The translations under genes and the position numbers were made by a program. Positions 22,719-30,552 of a stretch of DNA of 42,384 nt are shown one piece after another. The notes below the pieces were generated by a model. It did no database searches. It was not told where the DNA came from and was given only the letters and a program-made list of their open reading frames with translations. The stretch comes from Phycisphaeraceae bacterium (GTDB taxonomy: Bacteria; Planctomycetota; Phycisphaerae; Phycisphaerales; Phycisphaeraceae). How positions within the stretch are numbered: the first letter of the stretch is position 1; every line of letters starts with the position of its first letter. The stretch spans positions 1 through 42,384 of the forward strand of contig JADLAP010000049.1 of the NCBI GenBank assembly GCA_020848195.1. Reading direction: 5' to 3'.

Positions 22719-22797
22719 AGAGCGAGACACGTCGCGGCGCGACGTATGGGCGGTGGGGGCGGAAGAGCGCGACAAGTCGCGGCGCTACGTAAGGGCG
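22719..22797 (+). repeat. CGCNAC-family hairpin repeat, two tandem copies
   Basis: AGCGAGACACGTCGCGGCGC continuing GACGTATGGGCGG, then AGCGCGACAAGTCGCGGCGC continuing TACGTAAGGGCGG. Both fold as short GAC/GTC-centred stems. They relate to the copy at 13301-13324. The copies are about 46 bases apart, between coaD and the polymerase gene. Confidence 0.75.
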
Positions 22798-22858
22798 GGG
22801 GGGAAACTTCAAGACTGGTAGGTAGAACGCCGATGCAGATGTCATAGGAATGCTGCGC

Positions 22859-24472
22859 ATGGCCGGCGCTGGGCTGGTCGTGCGCGATTTCGAGGACGGA
22901 AGTGGGCCGCCAATGTCGATCGCACTAAGTCCAAGGCTGATGCGTGCGACCCCGACGTACGAGTCGCTGGGCTATCTGGCGCGGTCGATGTACGCGCCGA
23001 TGTCGTTCATCTTGCCGGTGATGCTCAGTGCCGCCTCATGGATGATGGGTGGCGTGCCCTGGCTGACCGATCTGTCGTTCACCTGTCTGATCATGATCTG
23101 CCTGGTGATGCTGGTGGTGGAGTTGTACCGCTTTCCACTGCGGTTCGGCATCGGTGGGCTGATCCTCTACGGCGGCGTGCTGATCTGGTTCGGTTACGAC
23201 TACATCACGCACTGGATGGGCCACGGCGAAATCGACGAGAACATGATGTTCACGGCCGAGCTGATCGCCAAGGCCGTGTTCTGTCACTGTCTGTTCGTGT
23301 TCATGATGACGCTGGGGTTGCAGATTCCGTATCACCGGCATCTGACGCGGCTGGTGCACGCGATACCTGAGCCGTACACGCCGACGTTCTACCTGTGGTT
23401 GGCGTTGGGCTTTTTGTTGGTCGGTCTGTTGCCCTACATGCTGTTCACCGCCGAACCGTTCTGGGTGTCGATCTGGCGCGACATGACGGGCGGATACACC
23501 GGCGGCGGCGCGCAGTGGCTGGTCGGTCGCACGGGCAACGTCAACTTCAACTGGGGCGCGTACGCCGCCATTCTGCTGCAGATCGGTCAGATCGGCGGTC
23601 TGCTCGCCGTGTTCTACGCCTTGCTGCTGACGCAAAGCCCCGTGTCCCGCCTGCTCTGCTGGGCGATCTGGGGTTTCTGGATGGCGCTGGCGTTCGGTTC
23701 CGGAAGCCGAGGCCAGGTCGTCTACATGGCGCTGCCCGCCATCGCGCTGATCTATCTGAAGAACCAGGCCTACGCCGCCGCGCTGCTCAAACGCATCAGC
23801 TTCCGCGCTTACCTCGGCGCCGGCGTCTTCGCGCTGGTCGCCCTGATGGTGATTCAGTTCCAGGGCTATTACCGCACCATCGGCTTCACATCCGAGGAAG
23901 CGGACATCACCCGCGTCGAAGTGTTCCAGCTTCGCGGAACCAGCATGTTCTCCGAAGGCCTGCTCGGTTACGCCCTGATCCCCGAGTATGAGGACTTCTT
24001 CTACGACAGATTCCCGGGTGAAATGATCGTCCGCCCGCTGCCGCAGACGCTGTACTGGTTCGCTGTCGGTCCCGTGCCCCGCGCATTGTGGACGACCAAG
24101 CCGATCGACCCGGTGTGGGAGTGGTACAACACGGCCTTCACCGGCGGCCGCCACGGCATCTCGGGCACCACCATCAGCCAGGGACTCGTCGGCTACTGGT
24201 ACTTCCGCTACGGCATCTCGGGCATCATCCAGGGCGGCCTGCTGCTCGGCTGGCTCATGCTCGTCGCCGAACGCGCGCTGCAGACCGCGCAGGGCCGGCC
24301 GCTGCGCATCCTCATGACCCTCGCGTTTGCCACCTGGCTCTTCCGCATTTTCCGCGGCATGAACTTCAACTCGCTCTATCCCCTGCTCATCGGCGGCGTC
24401 CTGGTCTACCTCGTCATCGTCGCGCTCAACAACATGAGAGGCGGCAATCGCACGGGACCGGCCGGACGCTGA
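22859..24472 (+). CDS. Polytopic membrane protein, putative O-antigen/exopolysaccharide polymerase (Wzy-like)
   Basis: About 537 residues with some ten to twelve membrane helices (for example FILPVMLSAASWMM, LIMICLVMLVVELY, LYLWLALGFLLVGLLPYML-like, AGVFALVALMVIQF, LLIGGVLVYLVIVAL). Soluble loops include SEEADITRVEVFQLRGTSMF and FTGGRHGISGTTISQGLVGY; the latter, with SGSRGQVVYMALPAI, resembles the loop regions of O-antigen polymerase/ligase-like proteins. The role is inferred from topology and from the adjacent sulfotransferase and glycosyltransferases. The start is uncertain: AGGA is 9 bases before ATG 22859, but ATGs at 22850 and 22913 are in frame. Confidence 0.65.
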   Translation: MAGAGLVVRDFEDGSGPPMSIALSPRLMRATPTYESLGYLARSMYAPMSFILPVMLSAASWMMGGVPWLTDLSFTCLIMICLVMLVVELYRFPLRFGIGGLILYGGVLIWFGYDYITHWMGHGEIDENMMFTAELIAKAVFCHCLFVFMMTLGLQIPYHRHLTRLVHAIPEPYTPTFYLWLALGFLLVGLLPYMLFTAEPFWVSIWRDMTGGYTGGGAQWLVGRTGNVNFNWGAYAAILLQIGQIGGLLAVFYALLLTQSPVSRLLCWAIWGFWMALAFGSGSRGQVVYMALPAIALIYLKNQAYAAALLKRISFRAYLGAGVFALVALMVIQFQGYYRTIGFTSEEADITRVEVFQLRGTSMFSEGLLGYALIPEYEDFFYDRFPGEMIVRPLPQTLYWFAVGPVPRALWTTKPIDPVWEWYNTAFTGGRHGISGTTISQGLVGYWYFRYGISGIIQGGLLLGWLMLVAERALQTAQGRPLRILMTLAFATWLFRIFRGMNFNSLYPLLIGGVLVYLVIVALNNMRGGNRTGPAGR

Positions 24473-24516
24473 GCGACTTGCGATTCCGCCGTTCCCCTTG
24501 GCCAGGTGACCTCATC

Positions 24517-25536
24517 ATGGCGTCCGCCACGCTCAATCCACGTGATTCCGCACCCGGAAGCGCCCTCAAGCCCCATGGCGAGTCTTCGAGCCTTGGGGGT
24601 CTCCGCCATGACGATGGCGACGGCGACGGCGATGACGCCCTGACCTTCGTGCCCGCCCGCGGTCTGATGATCTTCCTCCACGTGCCCAAGACCGCCGGCA
24701 CGTCGCTCTCCCGCATCGTCCGCATCAAGATCGGCCTGTGGCCCCCCGCCAACCTCCTGCGCCACAGCCTGACCTTCGGACATTACCAGATCAATCCCAT
24801 CGAGGACCGATTCGAGAAAATCGCCTCGCTGCCCGCCGCCCAGCAACGCAAAATACGCTTCTTCCAAGGGCACTTCGGCTTCGGTGTCCACCGCTTCCTC
24901 CCCACGCCGTCGTACTACGTCACCATGCTGCGCGATCCCGTGGAACGCGTGATCTCCAGCTACTACCAGCTCCGCCGCGGCCGGGATCAAGACGCGCTGG
25001 CTAAGGATATGAGCCTCGAGGAATTCGTCACCTGTGGCAAAAACTTCGGCCGGTTCCATGTAGACAACGGCCAGGTCCGCTCGCTCACCGGCGTCGATGG
25101 CAATCCCAATCCCGCGCCGTTCGCCGGCCTCACCCGACGCGACCTCGACCAGGCGCTGGACAACATCCGCCGGCACTTCGCTTTCGTCGGACTCTCCGAA
25201 CGCTTCGACGAATCCCTCCTGCTGCTGCGCGATATTCTCGGCTGGCGCTCGTGCTACTACGCCAAAGCCAACGTCGGCAAGAACCGCAAGCCGCGGGAGG
25301 AACTGCCCGCCGCCGCGATTGAGATGATCCGCAGACACAACGAACTGGACCAGGCGCTCTACGATCAGGTGGCCCGCCGGTTCGACGCGCTGATCCGTCA
25401 GCAGGGCGACACGTTCCAGCGCGAACTGCGGGGCTTCCAGCGCCGCAACGCCCTCTACGGCCGCCTCGCAGGCCCGCTGATCGAACTCCTGCCCGCAGCC
25501 AAACAACTGGCCATGAAATCCGGCGCCGTGAAATGA
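24517..25536 (+). CDS. Sulfotransferase (family 2-like), probable polysaccharide sulfotransferase
   Basis: 339 residues from ATG 24517 (AGGTGA upstream); the longer open frame overlaps the polymerase gene out of frame. The PAPS 5'-phosphosulfate loop is HVPKTAGTSLSR (residues 55-66), and the 3'-phosphate-binding segment is TMLRDPVERVISSYYQL. GHFGFGVHRFLP and HFAFVGLSERFDESLLLL are typical of the heparan-sulfate 2-O-like group. It would transfer sulfate from PAPS to a sugar hydroxyl in a surface glycan. Residues 18-40 are foreign in character: KPHGESSSLGG, matching the C-terminal tail of the CNNM protein, then an Asp/Gly run (HDDGDGDGDD) from six-base repeats. The catalytic domain begins after this insert. 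Confidence 0.85.
   Translation: MASATLNPRDSAPGSALKPHGESSSLGGLRHDDGDGDGDDALTFVPARGLMIFLHVPKTAGTSLSRIVRIKIGLWPPANLLRHSLTFGHYQINPIEDRFEKIASLPAAQQRKIRFFQGHFGFGVHRFLPTPSYYVTMLRDPVERVISSYYQLRRGRDQDALAKDMSLEEFVTCGKNFGRFHVDNGQVRSLTGVDGNPNPAPFAGLTRRDLDQALDNIRRHFAFVGLSERFDESLLLLRDILGWRSCYYAKANVGKNRKPREELPAAAIEMIRRHNELDQALYDQVARRFDALIRQQGDTFQRELRGFQRRNALYGRLAGPLIELLPAAKQLAMKSGAVK
24567..24597 (+). repeat. In-frame repeat element in the sulfotransferase gene
   Basis: AAGCCCCATGGCGAGTCTTC continuing GAGCCTTGGGG matches the minus-strand element at the end of the CNNM gene with two differences, in the same reading frame (KP-His/Gln-GESSSLG). The ends CCCCA and TGGGG can pair. Confidence 0.8.
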
Positions 25537-25546
25537 AGGCATTTTT

Positions 25547-25727
25547 AGCCGCGGATGAACGCAGATGAACGCAGATAAATTCATAATCAACCACCAAAAC
25601 GCCAAGACCGGAAGAGTTCAAAATAATGATTTCATGTTTGCTGTTCCTGACTTGGCGCTCTTGGCGTCTTGGTGGTTCAGTCTTGTGATTCTGTCTTATC
25701 TGCGTTCATCTGCGTTCATCCGCGGCT
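25547..25727. repeat. Nested double inverted repeat (GAACGCAGAT family, copy 2)
   Basis: Outer arms are perfect over 32 bp (25547-25578 and 25696-25727), built of GATGAACGCA units with AGCCGC at the end. Inside lies a second, unrelated inverted repeat of 19 bp with one mismatch (AACCACCAAAACGCCAAGA at 25589-25607 and its complement at 25659-25677), with an extra partial CTTGGCG at 25651. It fills the gap between the sulfotransferase and the first glycosyltransferase, ending 13 bases before the latter's ATG. Confidence 0.9.
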
Positions 25728-25739
25728 AAATCAAACCCC

Positions 25740-27029
25740 ATGATCCAGAACGCCATGGCAACCTCGATGCACAACCCGGCGGCGCGGCGGTTTCGCCGGC
25801 CTCGCGTGGTCATGGTGCAGGATGGCGCGCGGCGTCGCTACGCGCTGCCCGCGGCGCTCCATCGCGCCAACATGCTCGAAGTCATGTACACCGACTGGTT
25901 CGTCCAACCCGGCTCCATCGAGGAAGCCCTCGGCGATCTTGTGGAAGTCTGCTGTCCCGCACGGGCCGCCCAATTCGCCGGTCGCACATGCCACGAACTG
26001 GCGGGCGCTCCCGTGATGACCAACCCGCTGCTCATGCTCCGACAGGCCTGGCATAGCGGTCGCGGTCGCGGCGGCAGCGACTACTACCACTGGGCGTCCA
26101 AACAGGTCGGCGACTGGATCCGCCGGCACGGCTTCCGTGAAGCCAACGCCCTGCTGGGCTTCATCCGCAATGTCGATCCCGATCTGCTGGCCTGCGCCCG
26201 GCAGGAAGGCTTGTACACCGTGGGCGATCAGATCATCGCGCCCGCGGTCGTGGAAATCGCCCAGCTTCAACAGGAACTGGACCGCTGGCCCAACTGGGCT
26301 GGCGATGAGGATGTCGCCCAGCTTCAATCCTTCGTCGACTGGGAACGAAGGTCGTGGGACCAGCTCGATCTGATCCTCTGCATGTCGGACTATGTGCGGC
26401 AGGGCGTGCTCGCGCAGGGTGTGCCGGCCGGTCGCGTGCAGTTGCTGCCCTATCCGATGGATGTGCGTCCGTTCGCCTGTCCCTCGCGGACGGGCCGGCC
26501 TGGGCCGGTGGTCGTTGGCTTCGTCGGCGCGGTGAATCTCCGCAAAGGCATCCCGTATTTCATCGAAGTCGCACGCCGGTTTGACCCGCGCCTGGTGCAT
26601 TTCGTCGCCGTGGGCGCGGCATCGAATCCGGACGCCCTGGCCGCGATGCCCGGCTCGGATCGCGTGGAGTTCGTCGGCAAGGTTCCCCGCGCGCAGGTGT
26701 CCGACTGGATGGCGAAATTCGACCTGTTCTTCTTCCCGTCAACCTGCGAAGGCTCGGCGGGCGTGGTGATGGAAGCCATGGCGTGCGGCCTGCCCGTGGT
26801 CACCACCCCCAACGCCGGCTCCGTCGTGCGCCACGAACAGGACGGCCTGATCGTCGGCAGCGGACAGGTTGACGGCTTCGCTCAGTCCGTGGAACGACTG
26901 GTCCGCGACGGCGAACTGCGGCACGCGATGGGCCAGGCCGCCCGTCGCCGCGCCGCATCGTTCAACCTCGAATGGTACAGCCGGGAACTGGCGGACCTCC
27001 TCGTCGACGGCGTGAGCGCCGGGTCGTAA
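25740..27029 (+). CDS. Glycosyltransferase family 4 (GT-B)
   Basis: 429 residues. The C-terminal GT1/GT4 donor-binding domain is clear: VVGFVGAVNLRKGIPYFIEV, RVEFVGKVPRAQVSDWMAKF, and the nucleotide-sugar segment FFFPSTCEGSAGVVMEAMAC followed by GLPVVTTPNAGSVV (EGSAGVVMEAMACG is the E-x7-E-like site). The N-terminal acceptor domain starts at RPRVVMVQDGARRRYALPAA. It is a cytosolic, membrane-associated enzyme that adds a sugar to a lipid-linked polysaccharide. ATG 25740 has no ribosome-binding site; ATG 25755 is an alternative. The repeat element directly upstream takes the place of a normal leader. Confidence 0.87.
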   Translation: MIQNAMATSMHNPAARRFRRPRVVMVQDGARRRYALPAALHRANMLEVMYTDWFVQPGSIEEALGDLVEVCCPARAAQFAGRTCHELAGAPVMTNPLLMLRQAWHSGRGRGGSDYYHWASKQVGDWIRRHGFREANALLGFIRNVDPDLLACARQEGLYTVGDQIIAPAVVEIAQLQQELDRWPNWAGDEDVAQLQSFVDWERRSWDQLDLILCMSDYVRQGVLAQGVPAGRVQLLPYPMDVRPFACPSRTGRPGPVVVGFVGAVNLRKGIPYFIEVARRFDPRLVHFVAVGAASNPDALAAMPGSDRVEFVGKVPRAQVSDWMAKFDLFFFPSTCEGSAGVVMEAMACGLPVVTTPNAGSVVRHEQDGLIVGSGQVDGFAQSVERLVRDGELRHAMGQAARRRAASFNLEWYSRELADLLVDGVSAGS

Positions 27030-27055
27030 CCTTCACGCTTCGTTCGGACAACGCC

Positions 27056-28297
27056 ATGCGGATGCTCTTCATCAACCAGTTCTACTGGCCCGACATGGCG
27101 GCGACCTCGCAGATGCTCAGCGACCTCGCCCAGCGCCTTGCCGCGCGGGGCCATGAGGTGCACATCCTCTGCTCGCGCGGGAAATACGACGACGGCACCG
27201 CCAACGCCCGCTCGCCGCGCTATGAAGTCCATCACGGCGTCCACATTCACCGCGTCGCCGCCGCAGGATTCGGCAAGGCCAGCATGATCGGACGCATGAT
27301 CGACTATCTCAGCTTTCACCTGCTCATCGGCATGCGCACGCTGCTGGCGGGATGGCGCTACGACATCATTGTCACGCTCACCACGCCGCCGCTGATCGGC
27401 GTCTATGCGACGTTGGCCAAACATCTGTTTCGTGTCCGCCACGTCTGCTGGGTGATGGACCTGCATCCCGACTGCGAATTCGAGCTTGGCGTTTTCAGCC
27501 GAAAAAGCCTCCTGCCGCGCGTGCTGGACCATCTCAACGGCATGCATTTCCGCCATGCCGACCGCAATGTCGTGCTGGGGTCGTGCATGAAACACCGGCT
27601 GCTGGACAAGCATGTGAGGGAAGACAAACTGGCGACGATTCCCGTCTGGGGCCACGATCTCGTGACGGAAGATTCCACGGCTTTGCGCGAGCAGCTTGGA
27701 CTGACGGGCAAGTTCGTCGTGATGTACTCCGGCAACGCGGGTCTGGCCCACACGTTTGACGCAGTGTGCGAAGCGGCGCTGCGGATGCGTGACGAAACGC
27801 GGTTTGTGTTTCTGTTCGTCGGCGGCGGGAAGCGGATGGACGATGTCCGCCGATTCGCCGAGCAACATAAGCTGACGAACGTGGTCATGAAGAGCTATTT
27901 TCCTCGGGAAAATCTGGGGCAATCGCTGACGATGGCCGATGCGCATCTGATCACGCTGCGGCCGGCGATGGCGGGCGTGGCGGTGCCTTGCAAGCTGTAC
28001 GGCATCATGGCGGCGGCGAGGCCCGTGCTGTTCGTCGGACCCCGGAATTGCGAAACGGCTCAAGCCATCACCCGCTGGAACTGCGGCAAGGTGATCGACC
28101 CGGATGACGCGACGTCGCTGGTCGCCGCGATCCGGCAACTGGCGGACGACGCATCATTGGGCCAGCGTCAAGCCGCCGCCGCGAGGCAGGCGTACGAACA
28201 GCAGTACAACGCCGAAGCCTGTGCCGCGATGTGGTCGCGGTTGCTCGAAGAGCTTTCACCGACCGGACGGACGACTCACAGCCAACCCTGTTCCTGA
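27056..28297 (+). CDS. Glycosyltransferase family 4, WbuB/WcaI-like
   Basis: 413 residues from ATG 27056, 26 bases after the previous glycosyltransferase; the longer frame starts inside that gene. The N-terminus MRMLFINQFYWPDMAATSQM with LAQRLAARGHEVHILCSR, and the C-terminal LRPAMAGVAVPCKLYGIMAA followed by ARPVLFVGP, are the marks of the WbuB/WcaI subgroup acting in O-antigen or exopolysaccharide assembly. MYSGNAGLAHTFD starts the donor domain. The last 22 bases overlap tail-to-tail with the SDR gene on the other strand. Confidence 0.88.
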   Translation: MRMLFINQFYWPDMAATSQMLSDLAQRLAARGHEVHILCSRGKYDDGTANARSPRYEVHHGVHIHRVAAAGFGKASMIGRMIDYLSFHLLIGMRTLLAGWRYDIIVTLTTPPLIGVYATLAKHLFRVRHVCWVMDLHPDCEFELGVFSRKSLLPRVLDHLNGMHFRHADRNVVLGSCMKHRLLDKHVREDKLATIPVWGHDLVTEDSTALREQLGLTGKFVVMYSGNAGLAHTFDAVCEAALRMRDETRFVFLFVGGGKRMDDVRRFAEQHKLTNVVMKSYFPRENLGQSLTMADAHLITLRPAMAGVAVPCKLYGIMAAARPVLFVGPRNCETAQAITRWNCGKVIDPDDATSLVAAIRQLADDASLGQRQAAAARQAYEQQYNAEACAAMWSRLLEELSPTGRTTHSQPCS

Positions 28298-29226
28298 TAC
28301 CACCTGAGCGTCTGATGCCAGCGATCCGCCAGCGGTTTGGCCACGCGAAATCCAAGTTCCCGCTCGGCGCTTGTGGTGTCGCAAACCCATGATCCCGCCA
28401 GCGCTTCGCGCGCCTTGTCCGGGCCGAAGTAGCCCACCCGCCCGCGCAGCCTGTCGCTCCATTGCGTCACGACCGCGCTGCTTCGCACCAGCCAGCTCGG
28501 CGCGGTCAGCACCCGCACCGGCTTGCCGCGGAAATCCGCGAGAATCCGGCCGAAATCCACATAATCCAACGAATGCGGATCGGACAGATAGTAGACGCCT
28601 TCACATCCGCCGCCCGTGACGCGACGCCCTTGCTCGGCGGCAAGGATCAACCCTTCCGCCAGGTCCGTCACATGCACCATCGACAGGCGGTGATGCTTCG
28701 ATCCCGGCGCCAGCAGCAGTCCCGTGCGCAGCACCGCATGCGCGAGTTTGTGCATGGCGTGATCGCCTTCGCCGAAAACCACCGGCGGCCGCGCGATCGT
28801 CACCGGCACGCGATCCGCGACTTGCCGCGCTTCCCGTTCGCCGTCGCGTTTGCTGCGGCCATAGTCCGACACGGGAAGGTCATCCTCCGGCCTCCCCGCC
28901 GCCAGCGAGGACATCAGCACCAGCACCGGCGGCGAAGGCTGCTTCGCGCACGCGCCGGCCATGTCCCGCGCGAGTTCCACATTCGCCTGTTCCAACATGG
29001 CCCTGTCGACCTGCCGCACTTCGCCCGCCAGATGAAACACCGTATCGCAATCCTGCACAGCTTCATTCAAGGAACCACGCACGATCTGTACATCCAGTTC
29101 ACGCAGCCGCACATCATCGGAGGATGGACGCAGCCAGCATCGCACGATTGCGCCGCGCCGGACCAGCGCTGCCGCCAGGTGCGAGCCGATGAATCCCGAT
29201 GCGCCGGTGATGAGGACTTGTCGCAT
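28276..29226 (-). CDS. NAD-dependent epimerase/dehydratase (extended SDR)
   Basis: 316 residues from ATG 29226. The Rossmann motif VLITGASGFIGSHLAAAL is at the N-terminus and the catalytic Tyr-x3-Lys is YGRSK (in DLPVSDYGRSKRDGE). MSSLAAG supplies the Ser, and PPVVFGEGDHAMHKL follows. The family includes nucleotide-sugar epimerases/dehydratases and 3-beta-HSD-like enzymes; a role in making a sugar for the neighbouring glycan is likely but the substrate is open. It is transcribed against the glycosyltransferases and overlaps the end of the last one by 22 bases. Confidence 0.87.
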   Translation of the reverse strand: MRQVLITGASGFIGSHLAAALVRRGAIVRCWLRPSSDDVRLRELDVQIVRGSLNEAVQDCDTVFHLAGEVRQVDRAMLEQANVELARDMAGACAKQPSPPVLVLMSSLAAGRPEDDLPVSDYGRSKRDGEREARQVADRVPVTIARPPVVFGEGDHAMHKLAHAVLRTGLLLAPGSKHHRLSMVHVTDLAEGLILAAEQGRRVTGGGCEGVYYLSDPHSLDYVDFGRILADFRGKPVRVLTAPSWLVRSSAVVTQWSDRLRGRVGYFGPDKAREALAGSWVCDTTSAERELGFRVAKPLADRWHQTLRWYQEQGWL

Positions 29227-29243
29227 GTTGCTTCCGATGCGTG

Positions 29244-29279
29244 ACAAGACGCGCGGGTAGTTTGCCCGCGGCTGCGAAA
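29244..29279 (-). repeat. GCGGGCA hairpin repeat (copy B)
   Basis: On the minus strand CTTTCGCAGCCGCGGGCAAA continuing CTACCCGCGCGTCTTG. Aligned to copy A it differs at a few positions. It lies in the leader of the SDR gene, upstream of the start codon. Confidence 0.75.
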
Positions 29280-29363
29280 GAGGCTGATTCCGTCATTCGT
29301 CAGTCGGATTTGGACATTCAATCATTCCCTCGTTCTCCCGCCGTATGAATGTACCATCTGCTG

Positions 29364-29369
29364 TAGAAT
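29364..29369 (+). promoter_or_regulatory. -10-like hexamer 7 bases before the permease gene
   Basis: CTGTAGAATG: TAGAAT at 29364-29369, with ATG at 29376 and no ribosome-binding site between them. This suggests a leaderless transcript. Confidence 0.35.
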
Positions 29370-29375
29370 GACCTC

Positions 29376-30506
29376 ATGCGCCGTTTCGCGCTCAAAATGC
29401 TCTTCGGCGACTGGATTCGATACCTCATGCTGGTGTTCGGCCTGTCGTTCTCCGTGCTGCTGATCACGCAGCAGGCGGCGATTTTTCTTGGCGTGCTGCT
29501 GCGATCCACCGGCCCGCTGCAGAACATCGGTCAGGCCGACATCTGGGTCGCCTCGGAACACACGTACTACATCGATCAAATTCGGCCCATGAAGGACCGG
29601 GAACTGCTTCGCGTCCGATCCGTGCCCGGCGTCGAGTGGGCGGAGCCGTTCTTTTATCTGTTCGGCGTCGTGCAGCTTCCCGACGGCAATTTCGCCATCA
29701 TCAACCTGGTGGGCATCGACCGCATGACGATGGTCGGCGAGCCGCCGGAGGTGATCGAAGGCAAACTGTCGGACCTGCGATTGCCCGATGCCGTGGTGCT
29801 CGACCGCGCGGGCCGCGAACAACTCGGCCATCTCAAGCTCGGCGACACGATCATCCTGCAGAATCGCCGGGCCGTGATCGTCGGTTTCTGCCGGGCCAAT
29901 CGCGGGCTGCTTTCCAAGCCGGTGATGTACACCACGTTCACCAACGCCTCGCGCTATGTGCCGCTGGGCAAGGAACGCATCAGCTACATCCTCGTGAAGA
30001 TCAAGCCCGGGCAGGACATTCACGCCGTGGCGAAGGAGATCGAGCAAATCCCCGGCCTCTGGGCCTTCACCGCCGACCAGATGAGATGGCAGAGCATCAA
30101 GTACATCCTGACGAAAACCGGCATCGGCGTGAACTTCGGCATCACCGTGCTGCTGGGCCTCGTCGTCGGCATGGTCGTCTCCATGGCGACGTTCAGCCAG
30201 TTCACCAACGAAAACCTGCCGCATTACGCGGTGCTCAAGGCGATGGGCGCCACGTCGCGCACGCTGGTGTCGATGATCGTCGCCCAGGGCGCGCTGGTGA
30301 CGGTCATCAGCTACGGCATCGGCATCGGACTGGCGGGCATCGTCAGCCTCCAGGTCCACGCGCAGGACGGCGAATTCGTCGCGTATTTCCCCTGGCCCCT
30401 CATGGTCGGCTCGCTGCTGCCGGTGATCCTGTGCGTCACCCTCGGCAGCGTGCTGAGCCTGCGACGGGTGCTGAAGCTGGAGCCGGCGACGGTGTTCGCT
30501 CGCTGA
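29376..30506 (+). CDS. ABC transporter permease, FtsX/DevC-like
   Basis: 376 residues. One N-terminal membrane helix (YLMLVFGLSFSVLLIT) is followed by a large extracytoplasmic MacB/PCD-like domain (about 45-250), then three C-terminal helices (ITVLLGLVVGMVVSMATF, ALVTVISYGIGIGLAGIV, MVGSLLPVILCVTLGSVL). The order matches the FtsX-type permeases of DevBCA exporters. HYAVLKAMGATSRTLVSMIV is the cytoplasmic coupling segment with the typical LKA-G-A pattern. With the ATPase and the HlyD-like protein behind, it forms a three-part exporter of the DevBCA kind, which move glycolipids or other hydrophobic envelope components. The operon follows the glycan genes. Confidence 0.88.
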   Translation: MRRFALKMLFGDWIRYLMLVFGLSFSVLLITQQAAIFLGVLLRSTGPLQNIGQADIWVASEHTYYIDQIRPMKDRELLRVRSVPGVEWAEPFFYLFGVVQLPDGNFAIINLVGIDRMTMVGEPPEVIEGKLSDLRLPDAVVLDRAGREQLGHLKLGDTIILQNRRAVIVGFCRANRGLLSKPVMYTTFTNASRYVPLGKERISYILVKIKPGQDIHAVAKEIEQIPGLWAFTADQMRWQSIKYILTKTGIGVNFGITVLLGLVVGMVVSMATFSQFTNENLPHYAVLKAMGATSRTLVSMIVAQGALVTVISYGIGIGLAGIVSLQVHAQDGEFVAYFPWPLMVGSLLPVILCVTLGSVLSLRRVLKLEPATVFAR

Positions 30507-30514
30507 TGTTTTTT

Positions 30515-30547
30515 AGCCGCAGATAAACGCAGATGAACGCGGATAAG
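30515..30547 (+). repeat. GAACGCAGAT-family half element (copy 3)
   Basis: AGCCGCAGATAAACGCAGAT continuing GAACGCGGATAAG, one arm only. It fills the 46-base gap between permease and ATPase genes inside the exporter operon. The other arm is missing, so this is either a solo arm or a remnant. Confidence 0.8.
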
Positions 30548-30552
30548 ACGAG

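Noticed and set aside
25547-25727. Insertion sequence or MITE with transposase
   Set aside because: There is no open frame for a transposase inside, and I saw no clear target-site duplication. It is kept as a repeat element only.
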